A stretch of DNA of 64,000 nucleotides from a virus, in IMG/VR virus record IMGVR_UViG_3300021599_001992, positions 1 to 64,000 of that record. One strand, 5' to 3'. The notes beneath the pieces were generated by a model that saw only the letters and a list, made by a program, of their open reading frames with translations, did no database searches and was not told the origin of the DNA. A program made the position numbers and the translations under genes. Of this stretch, positions 1 through 8,425 are shown piece after piece (position 1 is the first letter of the stretch; the number at the start of each line of letters is the position of its first letter).

Positions 1-677
1 CTCCTGAATTGGCTCAAGACGTAAGTGCATTCCACAACATCGACGCTGAAGCTGAGTTAACAGCATTGTTATCTGAGCAAATCGCAGCTGAAATCGATCG
101 TGAAATCCTTCGTGACCTTCGTAAAGGTGCCGCTTGGACTGCTAAGTGGGACTATAACGAATGGAGATATGGTAATGGTGGTGTAGCATTCGCTGGTTAC
201 ACTCAAAAAGACTGGAACCAAACTTTGATCACTAAGATCAATCAGGTTTCTGCTCAAATCCATAAATCAACTTTAAGAGGTGGTGCTAACTGGATCGTTG
301 TATCTTCAGAAGTTTCTGCTGTATTAGATGATTTAGAGTATTTCCACGTATCAAATGCTCATCCTGAGCAAGATCAGTACAACATGGGTATCGAGAAAAT
401 CGGTTCAATAGCAGGTCGTTATCAAGTTTACCGTGATCCATATTTACCAGCTGGTAAAATTATCATGGGACACAAAGGTAAGTCATTGTTAGACGCTGGT
501 TACATCTACGCACCATATGTACCTTTACAGTTGACCCCAACTATGTACAATCCGTTCAACTTTACCCCAATCAAGGGTATCATGACAAGATACGCGAAGA
601 AAATGGTTAACAACCGTTACTTCGGTGTGATCAACTGTTTCGGATTACAAACATTCAGTTTGGACACTTTAAGATAA
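1..677 (+). CDS. 23: Major capsid protein gp23, C-terminal part (5' truncated by window)
   Basis: Forms the hexameric shell of the phage head. The frame is open from the first bases (codons begin at position 3), so this is only the C-terminal ~224 residues. The stretch PELAQDVSAFHNIDAEAEL, followed by LLSEQIAAEIDREIL, matches the conserved C-terminal region of T4 gp23-type capsid proteins, as I recall that family. The TTG at position 9 is an internal codon and not a start. Many codons end in C (AAC, ATC, TTC) and arginine is often CGT, unlike the A/T-ending style of most other genes here, as expected for a very highly expressed protein. A strong terminator follows. The scaffold, portal and protease genes expected next to it lie outside the window. 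Confidence 0.93.
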   Translation, partial: PELAQDVSAFHNIDAEAELTALLSEQIAAEIDREILRDLRKGAAWTAKWDYNEWRYGNGGVAFAGYTQKDWNQTLITKINQVSAQIHKSTLRGGANWIVVSSEVSAVLDDLEYFHVSNAHPEQDQYNMGIEKIGSIAGRYQVYRDPYLPAGKIIMGHKGKSLLDAGYIYAPYVPLQLTPTMYNPFNFTPIKGIMTRYAKKMVNNRYFGVINCFGLQTFSLDTLR

Positions 678-696
678 TTTTTATCTTGATATATAA

Positions 697-725
697 AGAA
701 CCCCCGAGAAATTGGGGGTTTTTTA
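697..725 (+). terminator. Rho-independent terminator after the capsid gene
   Basis: Stem AACCCCC (699-705) pairs with GGGGGTT (714-720) around an 8-nt loop and is followed by a T run. It lies 22 nt after the capsid stop and closes the capsid transcript before the next promoter. Confidence 0.92.
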
Positions 726-727
726 TT

Positions 728-759
728 TTTGGTATATTCCAGATTATTTTGTATATTTG
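728..759 (+). promoter_or_regulatory. Host-type (Bacteroidota) promoter
   Basis: TTTG (728-731), 20 nt, then TATATTTG (752-759) fits the Bacteroidota primary-sigma consensus TTTG-N19/21-TAnnTTTG. The ATG at 764 starts 5 nt after the -7 element, so the transcript would begin at or next to the start codon. The 29723 gene has the same layout. Confidence 0.7.
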
Positions 760-763
760 CAAT

Positions 764-1078
764 ATGTCAGATACAGATTATAGTAAATTAAGGTTAGATG
801 TCCTTGAAAAAATGATATATTCAAGAGGAATTGAATGTAAAATGAAGAAGGACGAAATGGTGAAAATGTTGAAACTTTATGATGAAGGAAAATATGTTGA
901 ACCAACGAAAGACACAATTTATATAAAAGACGGGAATGGTTATATGGTTGGAGTAGATATTAAAAACAAAGATCACGTATCACAAATAAGTAAATTAATA
1001 GAAAAAAAAGAAGGGAAATCACTAAACAGATATTCTGAAGAAAGAATATGGTATTGGATACCGAATAAATTAATATGA
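764..1078 (+). CDS. Small SAP-like protein, 104 aa
   Basis: Function not established. The frame opens at 686, but the first 26 codons overlap the terminator and promoter, so the ATG at 764 is the likely start (MSDTDYSKLRLDVL). Residues ~5-45 form two short helices around a KMKKDEMVKML segment, like SAP or Rho-N type nucleic-acid-binding motifs. The remainder (residues ~50-104) looks like a small beta-rich domain. Its stop overlaps the start of the dCMP deaminase gene by 4 nt (ATGA), so the two are probably co-transcribed and translationally coupled. The host-type promoter in front suggests early expression. Confidence 0.7.
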   Translation: MSDTDYSKLRLDVLEKMIYSRGIECKMKKDEMVKMLKLYDEGKYVEPTKDTIYIKDGNGYMVGVDIKNKDHVSQISKLIEKKEGKSLNRYSEERIWYWIPNKLI

Positions 1079-1515
1079 ATTGGAACGAATATTTTTTAGG
1101 AATTGCAGAACAAGTTAAACTTAAATCCAAAGATCAATCTACACAGATAGGTGCTGTTATTGTTGGAGAGGATAATGAGGTACTTTCTACGGGTTATAAT
1201 TCATTTCCAAGGGGAATGGACGATTCTAAAGAAGAACGTCAGGAAAGACCTGAAAAATACTTCTGGTTTGAACATGCGGAACGTAATGCAATATATAACG
1301 CCGCTCGTGTTGGTACTCCTTTAAAAGGTGCCACAATATACTTAACATCTGGTTTACCTTGTATGGATTGTGCAAGAGGAATTGTAAACTGCGGTATCAG
1401 GGTCGTTTACTGTAAACATATTTGTACCACAAAAAATAAGGAGAAGTGGGACGAATCACAAAGTAAATCCTACCAACTTCTCCTTGAATGTAATATTAAT
1501 GTAATTTTTTACTAA
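1075..1515 (+). CDS. cd: dCMP deaminase
   Basis: Deaminates dCMP to dUMP, the precursor for dTMP, in the cytoplasm. The 146-aa protein has the zinc-dependent cytidine/deoxycytidylate deaminase signature: H67-A68-E69 supplies a zinc ligand and the catalytic glutamate, and P95-C96-x-x-C99 supplies two zinc cysteines. The N-terminal TQIGAVIV and GYNSFPRG segments are typical of the dCMP deaminase (ComEB/T4 Cd) group. Length is close to bacterial homologues and shorter than T4 Cd. It overlaps the preceding small gene by 4 nt and ends tail-to-tail against the minus-strand gene at 1516. With the dUTPase and ribonucleotide reductase in this window it forms a dUMP/dNTP supply set. Confidence 0.92.
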   Translation: MNWNEYFLGIAEQVKLKSKDQSTQIGAVIVGEDNEVLSTGYNSFPRGMDDSKEERQERPEKYFWFEHAERNAIYNAARVGTPLKGATIYLTSGLPCMDCARGIVNCGIRVVYCKHICTTKNKEKWDESQSKSYQLLLECNINVIFY

Positions 1516-2265
1516 TTACCAAGTTCTACATGCCCAATATCTTGGTTTCCAACGTGGACCTGGATTATCACAATGATGTCTCGCTCTAAATGATTTTCTT
1601 CTTTCAGGGTTATTTTTCTTGATTTTCATAACTTTTCCTTTAGCAGATTTTCCACCAAATCCAAAGTTAACTTTCACTACTTTACCTTTATCATTTTTAA
1701 CGTAAACTTTGAATTTCTTTACGTCTCCTTGCATTATTTTACCTAATTGTACTTTACGACCTTGGTATTCGGCTTCATTTAATAAATCATCTAATTCATA
1801 GTTTGTATTTTGAATTGACCCAAATTCGTCTTCGTACATTAGTACGGGTACTTGTTCATTATAGTTAAATAATCTATTAAATTGTTCCTCGGTTATTTGA
1901 ATTACAGTTCTTTTCTCCATATTTTCATCAAATTTTGTCATTGTCGGTTTATTTCCCTTTCCGACTTTAGGGTCTTTTTTTTCGGCTCTTCTTTTTTGAG
2001 AAGTCATTGATTTCTTTTCTTTTTTACTGTAAGAAGATGCTGTTTTTGGTGTTTCTTTCGATACTTTTTTTGATGGTCTACATTTTGGATATGCTTTACC
2101 ATCAGCATCTTTTCTACCACAAGGTGGGTGTTTACCTTTTACTTTTCTACTAACATCTACCCATTTCTCTTTGAACCATCTTCTTAAGTCCTCTTTTAAA
2201 ACTTCACCTGATTCAAGACATTCGTTTATGTAATCCTTATCTTCTTTAGATACAATGATATTCAT
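1516..2265 (-). CDS. Virion-associated protein with two marine-phage domains (DUF5872-/DUF6321-like)
   Basis: Function unknown. The 249-aa, very basic protein has an N-terminal part with WVDVSRKVKGKHPPCGRKDA (residues ~36-55), like the DUF5872-type Cys motif seen in marine myophages. A Lys/Ser-rich linker follows, then VIQITEEQFNRLF (~121-133). The C-terminal domain (~170-249) ends RKSFRARHHCDNPGP...RYWACRTW, similar to the DUF6321 family as I remember it. Conserved Cys/His/Trp residues suggest a structured metal- or DNA-binding fold. It is the last gene of the minus-strand virion block, so a packaged protein is likely. The domain assignments are from memory and need a profile search. Confidence 0.6.
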   Translation of the reverse strand: MNIIVSKEDKDYINECLESGEVLKEDLRRWFKEKWVDVSRKVKGKHPPCGRKDADGKAYPKCRPSKKVSKETPKTASSYSKKEKKSMTSQKRRAEKKDPKVGKGNKPTMTKFDENMEKRTVIQITEEQFNRLFNYNEQVPVLMYEDEFGSIQNTNYELDDLLNEAEYQGRKVQLGKIMQGDVKKFKVYVKNDKGKVVKVNFGFGGKSAKGKVMKIKKNNPERRKSFRARHHCDNPGPRWKPRYWACRTW

Positions 2266-2269
2266 ATTA

Positions 2270-2410
2270 TTATTTATTTAACCAACCATCCATAATCCCA
2301 CTCTTAATATCGGGATAATAATTAAGGAGTATAAGTACTCCTGATATAATTACTATAGGTCTCCAATTTTTTCTAAGAAATGTTTCTAAATCTTTGATAA
2401 ATTCTTTCAT
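2270..2410 (-). CDS. Small single-pass membrane protein, 46 aa
   Basis: A short gene read on the minus strand from the ATG at 2410 to a TAA at 2270. The product begins MKEFIKDLETFLRKNWRP, has one hydrophobic segment (IVIISGVLILLNYY, residues ~19-32) and ends PDIKSGIMDGWLNK. Spacing supports it: its start is 3 nt after the upstream gene's stop, and its stop is 4 nt before the next ATG at 2265, so it fills the gap exactly. A basic amphipathic N-terminus before one membrane span is compatible with a lysis accessory protein (holin- or spanin-like) or a small inner-membrane protein, but I cannot assign a role. Confidence 0.68.
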   Translation of the reverse strand: MKEFIKDLETFLRKNWRPIVIISGVLILLNYYPDIKSGIMDGWLNK

Positions 2411-2413
2411 GGT

Positions 2414-2884
2414 TTATTTTTTACATTTTCTCCATCCACCACCTTTGGATTTGTAGTTTTTTGCTGCCCAACCGTTTGCATATGCAGAAGGGTACACATC
2501 AAATTTAGCTTTGGCCGCCGCTTTAGATGCTGCCCATTTTGCAGGATCCGTGGGACAATTTTTACTTTCATCAATTTCTTCCATTTCGTTTAGACTAAAT
2601 TGAGAAGTGTCAGCTTTTACTGATTTTTCTTCTCCATCTCCTTTGGTTTGGTTCATTAGGAAATCGAAAACTTGGTCTAATAAACTTTTGGCCTCTGCAA
2701 TATGATCTTGAGCCCAATCATGTTCTTTTAATATACCATCGATCATATCGTGATCTTCTTTCATCAAAAGATCACACTGTCTTTTCATTTGTTCAATATT
2801 TCCAAAAAACATGTAGTTTTCATGATTCTGTTCTTCAGTTATTTGTTTCAAGTGTTTTTTTATAATTTCGTCTAACTTTTTCAT
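2414..2884 (-). CDS. Candidate internal head protein with Trp/Tyr-rich C-terminal motif
   Basis: Function unknown; 156 aa. The N-terminus MKKLDEIIKKHLKQITEEQ is an amphipathic helix ending in I-T-E, which fits the T4 capsid-targeting rule (short helix, then cleavage after L/I-x-E by the prohead protease). The middle is acidic and helical. The C-terminus (~109-156) has CPTDPAKWAASKAAAKAKF, then DVYPSAYANGWAAKNYKSK and GGGWRKCKK, a motif I associate with short proteins of marine myophages. A late-promoter-like element lies 4 nt before the ATG. Confidence 0.55.
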   Translation of the reverse strand: MKKLDEIIKKHLKQITEEQNHENYMFFGNIEQMKRQCDLLMKEDHDMIDGILKEHDWAQDHIAEAKSLLDQVFDFLMNQTKGDGEEKSVKADTSQFSLNEMEEIDESKNCPTDPAKWAASKAAAKAKFDVYPSAYANGWAAKNYKSKGGGWRKCKK

Positions 2885-2888
2885 ATTT

Positions 2889-2896
2889 TATAAATA
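2889..2896 (-). promoter_or_regulatory. Late-promoter-like element
   Basis: TATTTATA on the minus strand, ending 4 nt before the ATG at 2884. Part of the repeated TATTTAT(T/A)A set described in the findings. Confidence 0.5.
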
Positions 2897-2905
2897 TTGA
2901 TTAAT

Positions 2906-4303
2906 TTATGATACGCTGTTCATTAATGAAGCCCTTTCTGAAAGAATTTCAAATTTTATTTCTTCATTAAAGAAAATCTCTTCATTATTTATTTTTGCTT
3001 TTATTTCTACGTAATATTCTCTTGGTATGTATATTGAAGTATCCAAAGTAAAGGAGTTTTCGTTTGTTGTATCCATTTGTGTCCAATCGTGAACAACTAC
3101 ATTTGTTCTACCTTCTTTAATGTATATTCTGTAAAATACATCGTCAAAAACATTTGAAATTGGATTTTCTATAGATTTCAAAATTGATACAACTTTTCTT
3201 TTTTCTCCTCTTATAATTTTTTCATTTTGTTTTATACCATAAAATTGTACAACATATCTCTTATAATCTTTTGGGTTATCACCAATACCATATAAACTTG
3301 TATATGGTTTAGGAATAAATTTTTGTGTTGTATCTGATACTGAAACCCCATCTATTGTTAATCCTTTCCATTTGTCAAAGAAAAATCGTTTTCCGTCACA
3401 TAATAAACCATCAATACCAAATGTAACTTTATATACTCCTTTTCTTATTTTTGTGGATGTTAATCCTGTTAAACTTGGAATTGGTGTATTGTTACTATCC
3501 AATATGTCAACGGTTGGGTTTGAATCTAAATCATAAAAATTAGTACCCTTAGTTATGTATAGATACAAATTTTGATCAACTTTTTCAACAAAGTTTAATC
3601 TATCGTCATTAATTCTATCGTCAAAAAAAGTTTCAACAAACGGTTCAAAAAATGTTTGTGTGTATTTTGTGAAAAACGCTACGGATTGTTCAAATTCTGT
3701 TTTGATATCTTGATACGGTATAGAAAATGCAAGACCTATCCCATGATTTACAGTACCCCCTGTTAATATACCATTAACATAATTGGTAATATCAACCATT
3801 ATATTTTCATTTCCTTTGTCAAAATGAATAGTTGAGATTATATCAGGTGTTGTTCCGTATATACCTTCAGTTGTCCATTCGTAAAGTGTTGTCCTATTGA
3901 ACCAATTCGAGGGTCTTTCGTCGTATGTGTTATTTCCACTTGTGAAATCATAAGAACCTTCTTCATAATCAAAACCCAAACCCTCATCCCAAAACTCATT
4001 TATTTTAAATAAAATTAAATCAAAGGAATTTGTTCTTTGTCTACCCGTTCCTCTTTTTGCACCTAAAAAAGTTTCATCGCCAAATATTGTGTTTGTTAAA
4101 TTAAGTGTATGAGTGGTGCCTGTGGTTATAACATAATCCCCACCGGTAATTTTATTTTTTAAATCTTCAAAATCAATTTTAAAGATAAATTTAGAAAATT
4201 TGTCACCGTAAAAAATTTCGGTTGATGGATTTTTGGAGGTGTTAACCACCGAATCTTTTATAATTGTGTTATTTTTCTCAAAATATGAACGGAAATATGA
4301 CAT
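2906..4303 (-). CDS. Virion structural protein, DNRLRE-like
   Basis: A 465-aa beta-rich protein without a certain assignment. Residues ~55-220 (THTLNLTNTIFGDE, then WDEGLGFDYEEGSY, SNWFNRTTLYEW, ENIMVDITNYVNGI and IGLAFSIPY) resemble the DNRLRE/CBM96-type beta-sandwich found in cell-surface and phage proteins. The segment DDRINDDRLNFVEK then leads into two more domains that look Ig-like. It lies next to the gp5-like hub gene in a run of late genes and has its own late-promoter-like element, so a baseplate or tail-surface component is likely. No catalytic motif is visible. Confidence 0.6.
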   Translation of the reverse strand: MSYFRSYFEKNNTIIKDSVVNTSKNPSTEIFYGDKFSKFIFKIDFEDLKNKITGGDYVITTGTTHTLNLTNTIFGDETFLGAKRGTGRQRTNSFDLILFKINEFWDEGLGFDYEEGSYDFTSGNNTYDERPSNWFNRTTLYEWTTEGIYGTTPDIISTIHFDKGNENIMVDITNYVNGILTGGTVNHGIGLAFSIPYQDIKTEFEQSVAFFTKYTQTFFEPFVETFFDDRINDDRLNFVEKVDQNLYLYITKGTNFYDLDSNPTVDILDSNNTPIPSLTGLTSTKIRKGVYKVTFGIDGLLCDGKRFFFDKWKGLTIDGVSVSDTTQKFIPKPYTSLYGIGDNPKDYKRYVVQFYGIKQNEKIIRGEKRKVVSILKSIENPISNVFDDVFYRIYIKEGRTNVVVHDWTQMDTTNENSFTLDTSIYIPREYYVEIKAKINNEEIFFNEEIKFEILSERASLMNSVS

Positions 4304-4312
4304 CTTTTTATT

Positions 4313-4321
4313 TAATAAATA
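4313..4321 (-). promoter_or_regulatory. Late-promoter-like element
   Basis: TATTTATTA on the minus strand, ending 9 nt before the ATG at 4303. Confidence 0.5.
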
Positions 4322-4325
4322 TCAA

Positions 4326-5843
4326 TTAGTTAATTCTAATTGACTTATTTAAGATGTCGTTTTCGAGAGTTTCTAATAATCTTTTTAATTCTTCACCTTC
4401 CGAATAATCTGTTTGTCCAATTATTGAGTTCAGAAGATTGTGTCTATGGGTGAAAATCACATTAATTATTGATCTTAATACCGCCAATAAATTTTCCCCT
4501 CTTACGGTTGAAAATGTATTTGGATCTATGTCTTTGACATAGTTTTCTTGTGTATATTCATACTTATCTAAATCATAAAAGGGTACAGGTGTAGATGATT
4601 CGTTATCACCTAAATCAGTAGAAAGAAAATATATTTTATCAGATTTTATGGCCGAAAAAGTTTGCTCGGGTGTATTTTCATCAATTTCTAAATATTTTTC
4701 TATTTGAACACCATCTTTAAATGGTACCTTAACACTGTTTTGTGACCAAATTAATCCTGCGGTTGGTCCAACTCTTGCAACTGATGTATTTTGTATAAAG
4801 TATTCTTTATTTGTCTGTTCTGTTGGATTTGCAGGTGACAGCGATACCATTGATTTAGATGGTCTAAAATAAAAAGGATGAATATCTTCATCGGTGTATA
4901 AAGGGTTAACTTCAGATAAATTTAAATCGTGAATATCAAATATAATTGATCTCACTTGTTTAGATGCATCAATAATATCTGTAATGGTTTCTGTAAAAGT
5001 AGGTGTAGTTGCAGAGTTGTCCTCATTGATGAGTTGTAGTAAACTTCCTGGTGCCTCTGTGGCAATATTAAAAAAATCAGTTTTAAAGACATTACCATAC
5101 TCAGATAAAACTTTATAAACAAAGATTTTTATTGTTGCAGGATTTGATTCAGTTGGGGATAGTGAGTCTATTTCATATTCGACTAAATAATTTAAGTTTT
5201 TTATTTCATAGTTTCTTTGTGTAATCTCCCTCTCCTTAAGAACCATTTTTTTAGGAAATTTCTTTAAGTATAAGTTTGAAGATTTTTTTGCAAAAATTGG
5301 TTCATTAATTAATATCTCTTTATTTTTTACACTCGCAGCATCTTTAGATAATAATTTTCCACCTCTTAATTGTAATCCATTTTCGGTGAATAATAAATCT
5401 GAACCTGACTTACCATAAACAGCATAATCTTCTTCGTTTGCAAAACAGTTTTCTGTCTTACCTCTATATGTTCCAGAATCATCTCTTATATCAGGTTTAT
5501 CTTGTACGAAAATACCATATGTTGTGTTAGATATTTGTTGTGAATATGTTTGATTATTAAAATCATATGTTGTTGTAAAAGGACCCGCAATGTATTCTTG
5601 GTTAACAGTTTCTTTGTTTGGATTATAATTAATTATTTTAACTGCTTGACCATTTTCTGGTATAAAATTAATGTTTGTTGGTAAAAATGGTGATGCAACA
5701 AATGGATCACTTTTATCCCATAGAGTATATTTTATAGATTTTTCTTTTCCTGATATATAATCATTATATCGAATACATCTAATTCTTCCTAAACCTTTCG
5801 GATCAATATTATCAAGACATATACCTAAATCAATAATTTTCAT
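4326..5843 (-). CDS. Baseplate hub/spike protein with gp5-like OB domain, no lysozyme domain seen
   Basis: Probably part of the central hub or spike at the tail tip. Residues ~1-100 (LDNIDPKGLGRIRCIRYND, WDKSDPFVASPFLP, PENGQAVKIINYN) have the pattern of the N-terminal OB-fold of T4 gp5 and VgrG-like proteins: 'xDPxxxGRIRV', then a polar DPFxxPFLP stretch. The rest (505 aa in total) is not recognisable. It lacks the T4 gp5 lysozyme domain and an obvious C-terminal beta-helix repeat. The C-terminus is helical (LLAVLRSIINVIF, then RLLETLENDILNK). It overlaps the downstream partner at 5840 by 4 nt, indicating coupling. Confidence 0.68.
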   Translation of the reverse strand: MKIIDLGICLDNIDPKGLGRIRCIRYNDYISGKEKSIKYTLWDKSDPFVASPFLPTNINFIPENGQAVKIINYNPNKETVNQEYIAGPFTTTYDFNNQTYSQQISNTTYGIFVQDKPDIRDDSGTYRGKTENCFANEEDYAVYGKSGSDLLFTENGLQLRGGKLLSKDAASVKNKEILINEPIFAKKSSNLYLKKFPKKMVLKEREITQRNYEIKNLNYLVEYEIDSLSPTESNPATIKIFVYKVLSEYGNVFKTDFFNIATEAPGSLLQLINEDNSATTPTFTETITDIIDASKQVRSIIFDIHDLNLSEVNPLYTDEDIHPFYFRPSKSMVSLSPANPTEQTNKEYFIQNTSVARVGPTAGLIWSQNSVKVPFKDGVQIEKYLEIDENTPEQTFSAIKSDKIYFLSTDLGDNESSTPVPFYDLDKYEYTQENYVKDIDPNTFSTVRGENLLAVLRSIINVIFTHRHNLLNSIIGQTDYSEGEELKRLLETLENDILNKSIRIN

Positions 5844-6043
5844 AATCCTTCATGTCTTTTTTTAATTTCATTATTTATCATATTATAATATTCTTCTATA
5901 ATATCCAAATGTTTGGTCATTTCAACTATTAGTTGTTTTGTATTTTCAAATTCATCACTTAATATTTCAATTGCGGAAAATAAATCTTTGTTAGATTTAT
6001 TTTTTATATCACTGATAATTTCTAATAGTTTTTCCTTTTCCAT
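5840..6043 (-). CDS. Small helical protein, 67 aa
   Basis: Unrecognised. It is entirely charged and alpha-helical (MEKEKLLEIISDIKNKSNK through to NNEIKKRHEGL), with heptad-like spacing that suggests a coiled coil. Its stop overlaps the start of the OB-domain hub gene by 4 nt (ATGA), and the upstream large structural gene ends 1 nt before its ATG. Tight packing among hub genes suggests a small hub component or assembly chaperone, by analogy with the small hub genes of T4. That is inference from position only. Confidence 0.6.
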   Translation of the reverse strand: MEKEKLLEIISDIKNKSNKDLFSAIEILSDEFENTKQLIVEMTKHLDIIEEYYNMINNEIKKRHEGL

Positions 6044-6044
6044 A

Positions 6045-8036
6045 TTAAGTATTAAAAAGACCCGTACTGTTATTTGTAAATGGAGGAATAATTCCCGGTC
6101 CTAAAGGTGTCACAACAGTTATTGGTCTCGCATTAGTTGTTGACATTGGTGCCTTTGCTAAGTTTTTTACAAGTGAATCCATCATAGAGGATATTGCCGA
6201 AACAAAACCATTGTTTTCTCCATTTATTGGTCCGACATCAATACCATTTGCCTGTAATTTAGATATTGTATCCATCATAATTTTTGCACTGTTCAATGAT
6301 GGTAATTTTTCTGATAACGCCAATAATGGTTTTGGGATTTTGAGATCTAATCCACCGGCAGATTCAATTCCTTTGTCTATTGATTTTATTATGGTTTCAA
6401 TTAATTCCGCACAACTATCTATATCGTCTTCTTTTATTTCTTTTAAAAACGCAATTAATGCGGATATTACCATGTAATATTTTTTATACTTGGATTTTAT
6501 TATTTTTGCCGCAACATCTTTTATAAAATTTTTAATATCTTTTTTAATTCTTTTCCAAAAATCTCTCAAGAATGTCCAAAAAACCTCTTTGATTATACAA
6601 TAAAACATATTGGATAATTTTTTCATGAAAAGTTTAATATCCATGGTAGCCTGAACAGTACCATCTATCGTTACTGAAAACAATTTATATATTGCAACTA
6701 TAGGTAAGAAAATTTTTGGCGATAAAATACTTTGGATTATTGCTTTAGGTATGTTGATTAAAAATTTTATATTTAATGATAATTGAAAACTTGGTAAATC
6801 GAAAGATCCGTCTGATTGTTCAAATGCGTCTGCTGCTGCTTTGTTAAGAGTTGAATTAATTAAATCGTTTGCACTTTTTTTATTTTCTAAAAATATGAAA
6901 TCTTCTACAATTTGTGTGTTTACTGGAACTTCAAAATTATTACATGTTTGAAATACTAAAACTTTTCTCAGTCTTGCATCCTCATCATCAAGATCAATTC
7001 CTTCCACGTCGTCAAAATTGAAATAAAATTCTTTATCTTCATCGTTCTCATCAAACATGTCAGTTGGATTCTGATTTTTTAAATCATCTCGTTTTGTTTG
7101 ATTTCCACAGAAAGACATAATTTTCTTCAATAATCTTTCTAAATCATTAATTGCACTATCAAAACTTACATTTACAGTATCACCTCCTCCACTTGTAGAT
7201 ATTGGGTTAGTATTGACAGCATTTAATGTCATTATCATAGCATTTTTTAAAATGGTTTTTATATCCGGCATTTCAATACTACTATAATAATCATCCAAAA
7301 AATCCTCAACCTTAACATCAACCCCACAGTTACCAGGTGAACTACCTTGTGTTAATCCTGTGATATTAAAACGTTGATTAGAATCATCCCAATTTATGGT
7401 AAATAATGTTTTATTACTTGGTGTATCAAATTGATAGGGAGTACCTTGGAATGTGGTAAAAAGATTTCTGTTTACCTTTTCTTTACCCGATTCTTTTATT
7501 GGTTCGTATATAATTTTACCCAAATCACTATTTGGGGTAATTGTCAAAATATTTAAAAAATCTATTTCTCTTGGTTTGAGTGTAACTTGATCATATGTAC
7601 AACCACTAAATGTCTTATTATTACCACAAACTCCACCATTAGAAAACAATGCTGTTTTCACACAATCCATAACAATCTCTTTGGATTTATTTACAGTTGA
7701 ATCTGCGGCATCAATTGCGTGTCTTTTTAATCTTTGTGTCGATGCGAATTTATCGAAATCATCAGCCTTTCTACCACTTTCTAAAATCTTATTTAATGGA
7801 CCAAGTATTTCAGAAAATATATCCTTTTTATTTTGTTTTTTTCTATTTCTATTTTTTCTTGAGGATTTTAAACCTTCTAATTTTTGACTTAATTCTTTAC
7901 TTGATGGTAAATCTTTTGTAACGAGATCGGCAAGATCAGTGAATGAACGAGAATCAAGTGTATTTTCATTTGTTTTCGTTGCATCAATTGCCTCAATTTT
8001 GGCTAATAATTCATTTATTTTTTTCTTTAAACTCAT
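6045..8036 (-). CDS. Large virion structural protein, 663 aa
   Basis: Unrecognised but clearly a real late gene. Residues ~1-75 are a basic, helical and probably disordered N-terminus (RKNRNRKKQNKKD). The middle (~120-360) carries several cysteines (VCGNNKTFSGC, NCGVDV, CGNQTKRD). The C-terminal third (~430-620) has long hydrophobic helices (LINIPKAIIQSILSPKIFL, VFWTFLRDFWKRIKKDIKNF, YYMVISALIAFLKEI). The amphipathic C-terminal region could insert in a membrane or pack within the hub. It sits between the hub gene and gp55 with 1-nt junctions on both sides. A baseplate-hub or pilot-type role is possible. Confidence 0.6.
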   Translation of the reverse strand: MSLKKKINELLAKIEAIDATKTNENTLDSRSFTDLADLVTKDLPSSKELSQKLEGLKSSRKNRNRKKQNKKDIFSEILGPLNKILESGRKADDFDKFASTQRLKRHAIDAADSTVNKSKEIVMDCVKTALFSNGGVCGNNKTFSGCTYDQVTLKPREIDFLNILTITPNSDLGKIIYEPIKESGKEKVNRNLFTTFQGTPYQFDTPSNKTLFTINWDDSNQRFNITGLTQGSSPGNCGVDVKVEDFLDDYYSSIEMPDIKTILKNAMIMTLNAVNTNPISTSGGGDTVNVSFDSAINDLERLLKKIMSFCGNQTKRDDLKNQNPTDMFDENDEDKEFYFNFDDVEGIDLDDEDARLRKVLVFQTCNNFEVPVNTQIVEDFIFLENKKSANDLINSTLNKAAADAFEQSDGSFDLPSFQLSLNIKFLINIPKAIIQSILSPKIFLPIVAIYKLFSVTIDGTVQATMDIKLFMKKLSNMFYCIIKEVFWTFLRDFWKRIKKDIKNFIKDVAAKIIKSKYKKYYMVISALIAFLKEIKEDDIDSCAELIETIIKSIDKGIESAGGLDLKIPKPLLALSEKLPSLNSAKIMMDTISKLQANGIDVGPINGENNGFVSAISSMMDSLVKNLAKAPMSTTNARPITVVTPLGPGIIPPFTNNSTGLFNT

Positions 8037-8410
8037 TACAATTTATAATTCTCGTTTTTTTTATCTTCGTCATCAGTTAATAATTTATCAAGTAAATCTC
8101 TGTCCTCGTCTGATAAACTCAATTTACCCATAGGTGATCCTTTCGAACCCCCCTGAGTTTGTTTTAATAAAACACCTTGTAATTTTACAAGTGAAATTTT
8201 CTTTTCGGTACAGTCATTTAAAATTTTTTGTTGTTCCTTAATTACAGGACCAATAACACTCATATCCTCAGCGTCTTTCATGAAAGACATCATTTTACGC
8301 ATGATTGTAGATGCGGTATTTCTATTTTCAACAACATCATTATATATTTCTTGCATTAGTGCTAAAGCGGAATCAACATCTAATGTTATGTTTTTTCTTT
8401 CTCCTCTCAT
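8036..8410 (-). CDS. Small helical virion-block protein, 124 aa
   Basis: Unrecognised. It begins MRGERKNITLDVDSALALMQ and is predicted helical throughout, with a disordered Gln/Gly/Ser stretch near residue 90 and an acidic C-terminal tail (LSLSDEDRDLLDKLLTDDED). The stop overlaps the next gene's start by 1 nt (TAATG-type junction), so it is translated with the 663-aa structural protein. A TATTTATTT element lies a few nt before its ATG. The size and coupling suggest a chaperone or small structural partner of that protein. Confidence 0.6.
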   Translation of the reverse strand: MRGERKNITLDVDSALALMQEIYNDVVENRNTASTIMRKMMSFMKDAEDMSVIGPVIKEQQKILNDCTEKKISLVKLQGVLLKQTQGGSKGSPMGKLSLSDEDRDLLDKLLTDDEDKKNENYKL

Positions 8411-8425
8411 AACAAATAAATAGAT

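Noticed and set aside
686-763. The 26-codon N-terminal extension of the 764 gene
   Set aside because: It would translate the terminator hairpin and the promoter, so the ATG at 764 is a better start.
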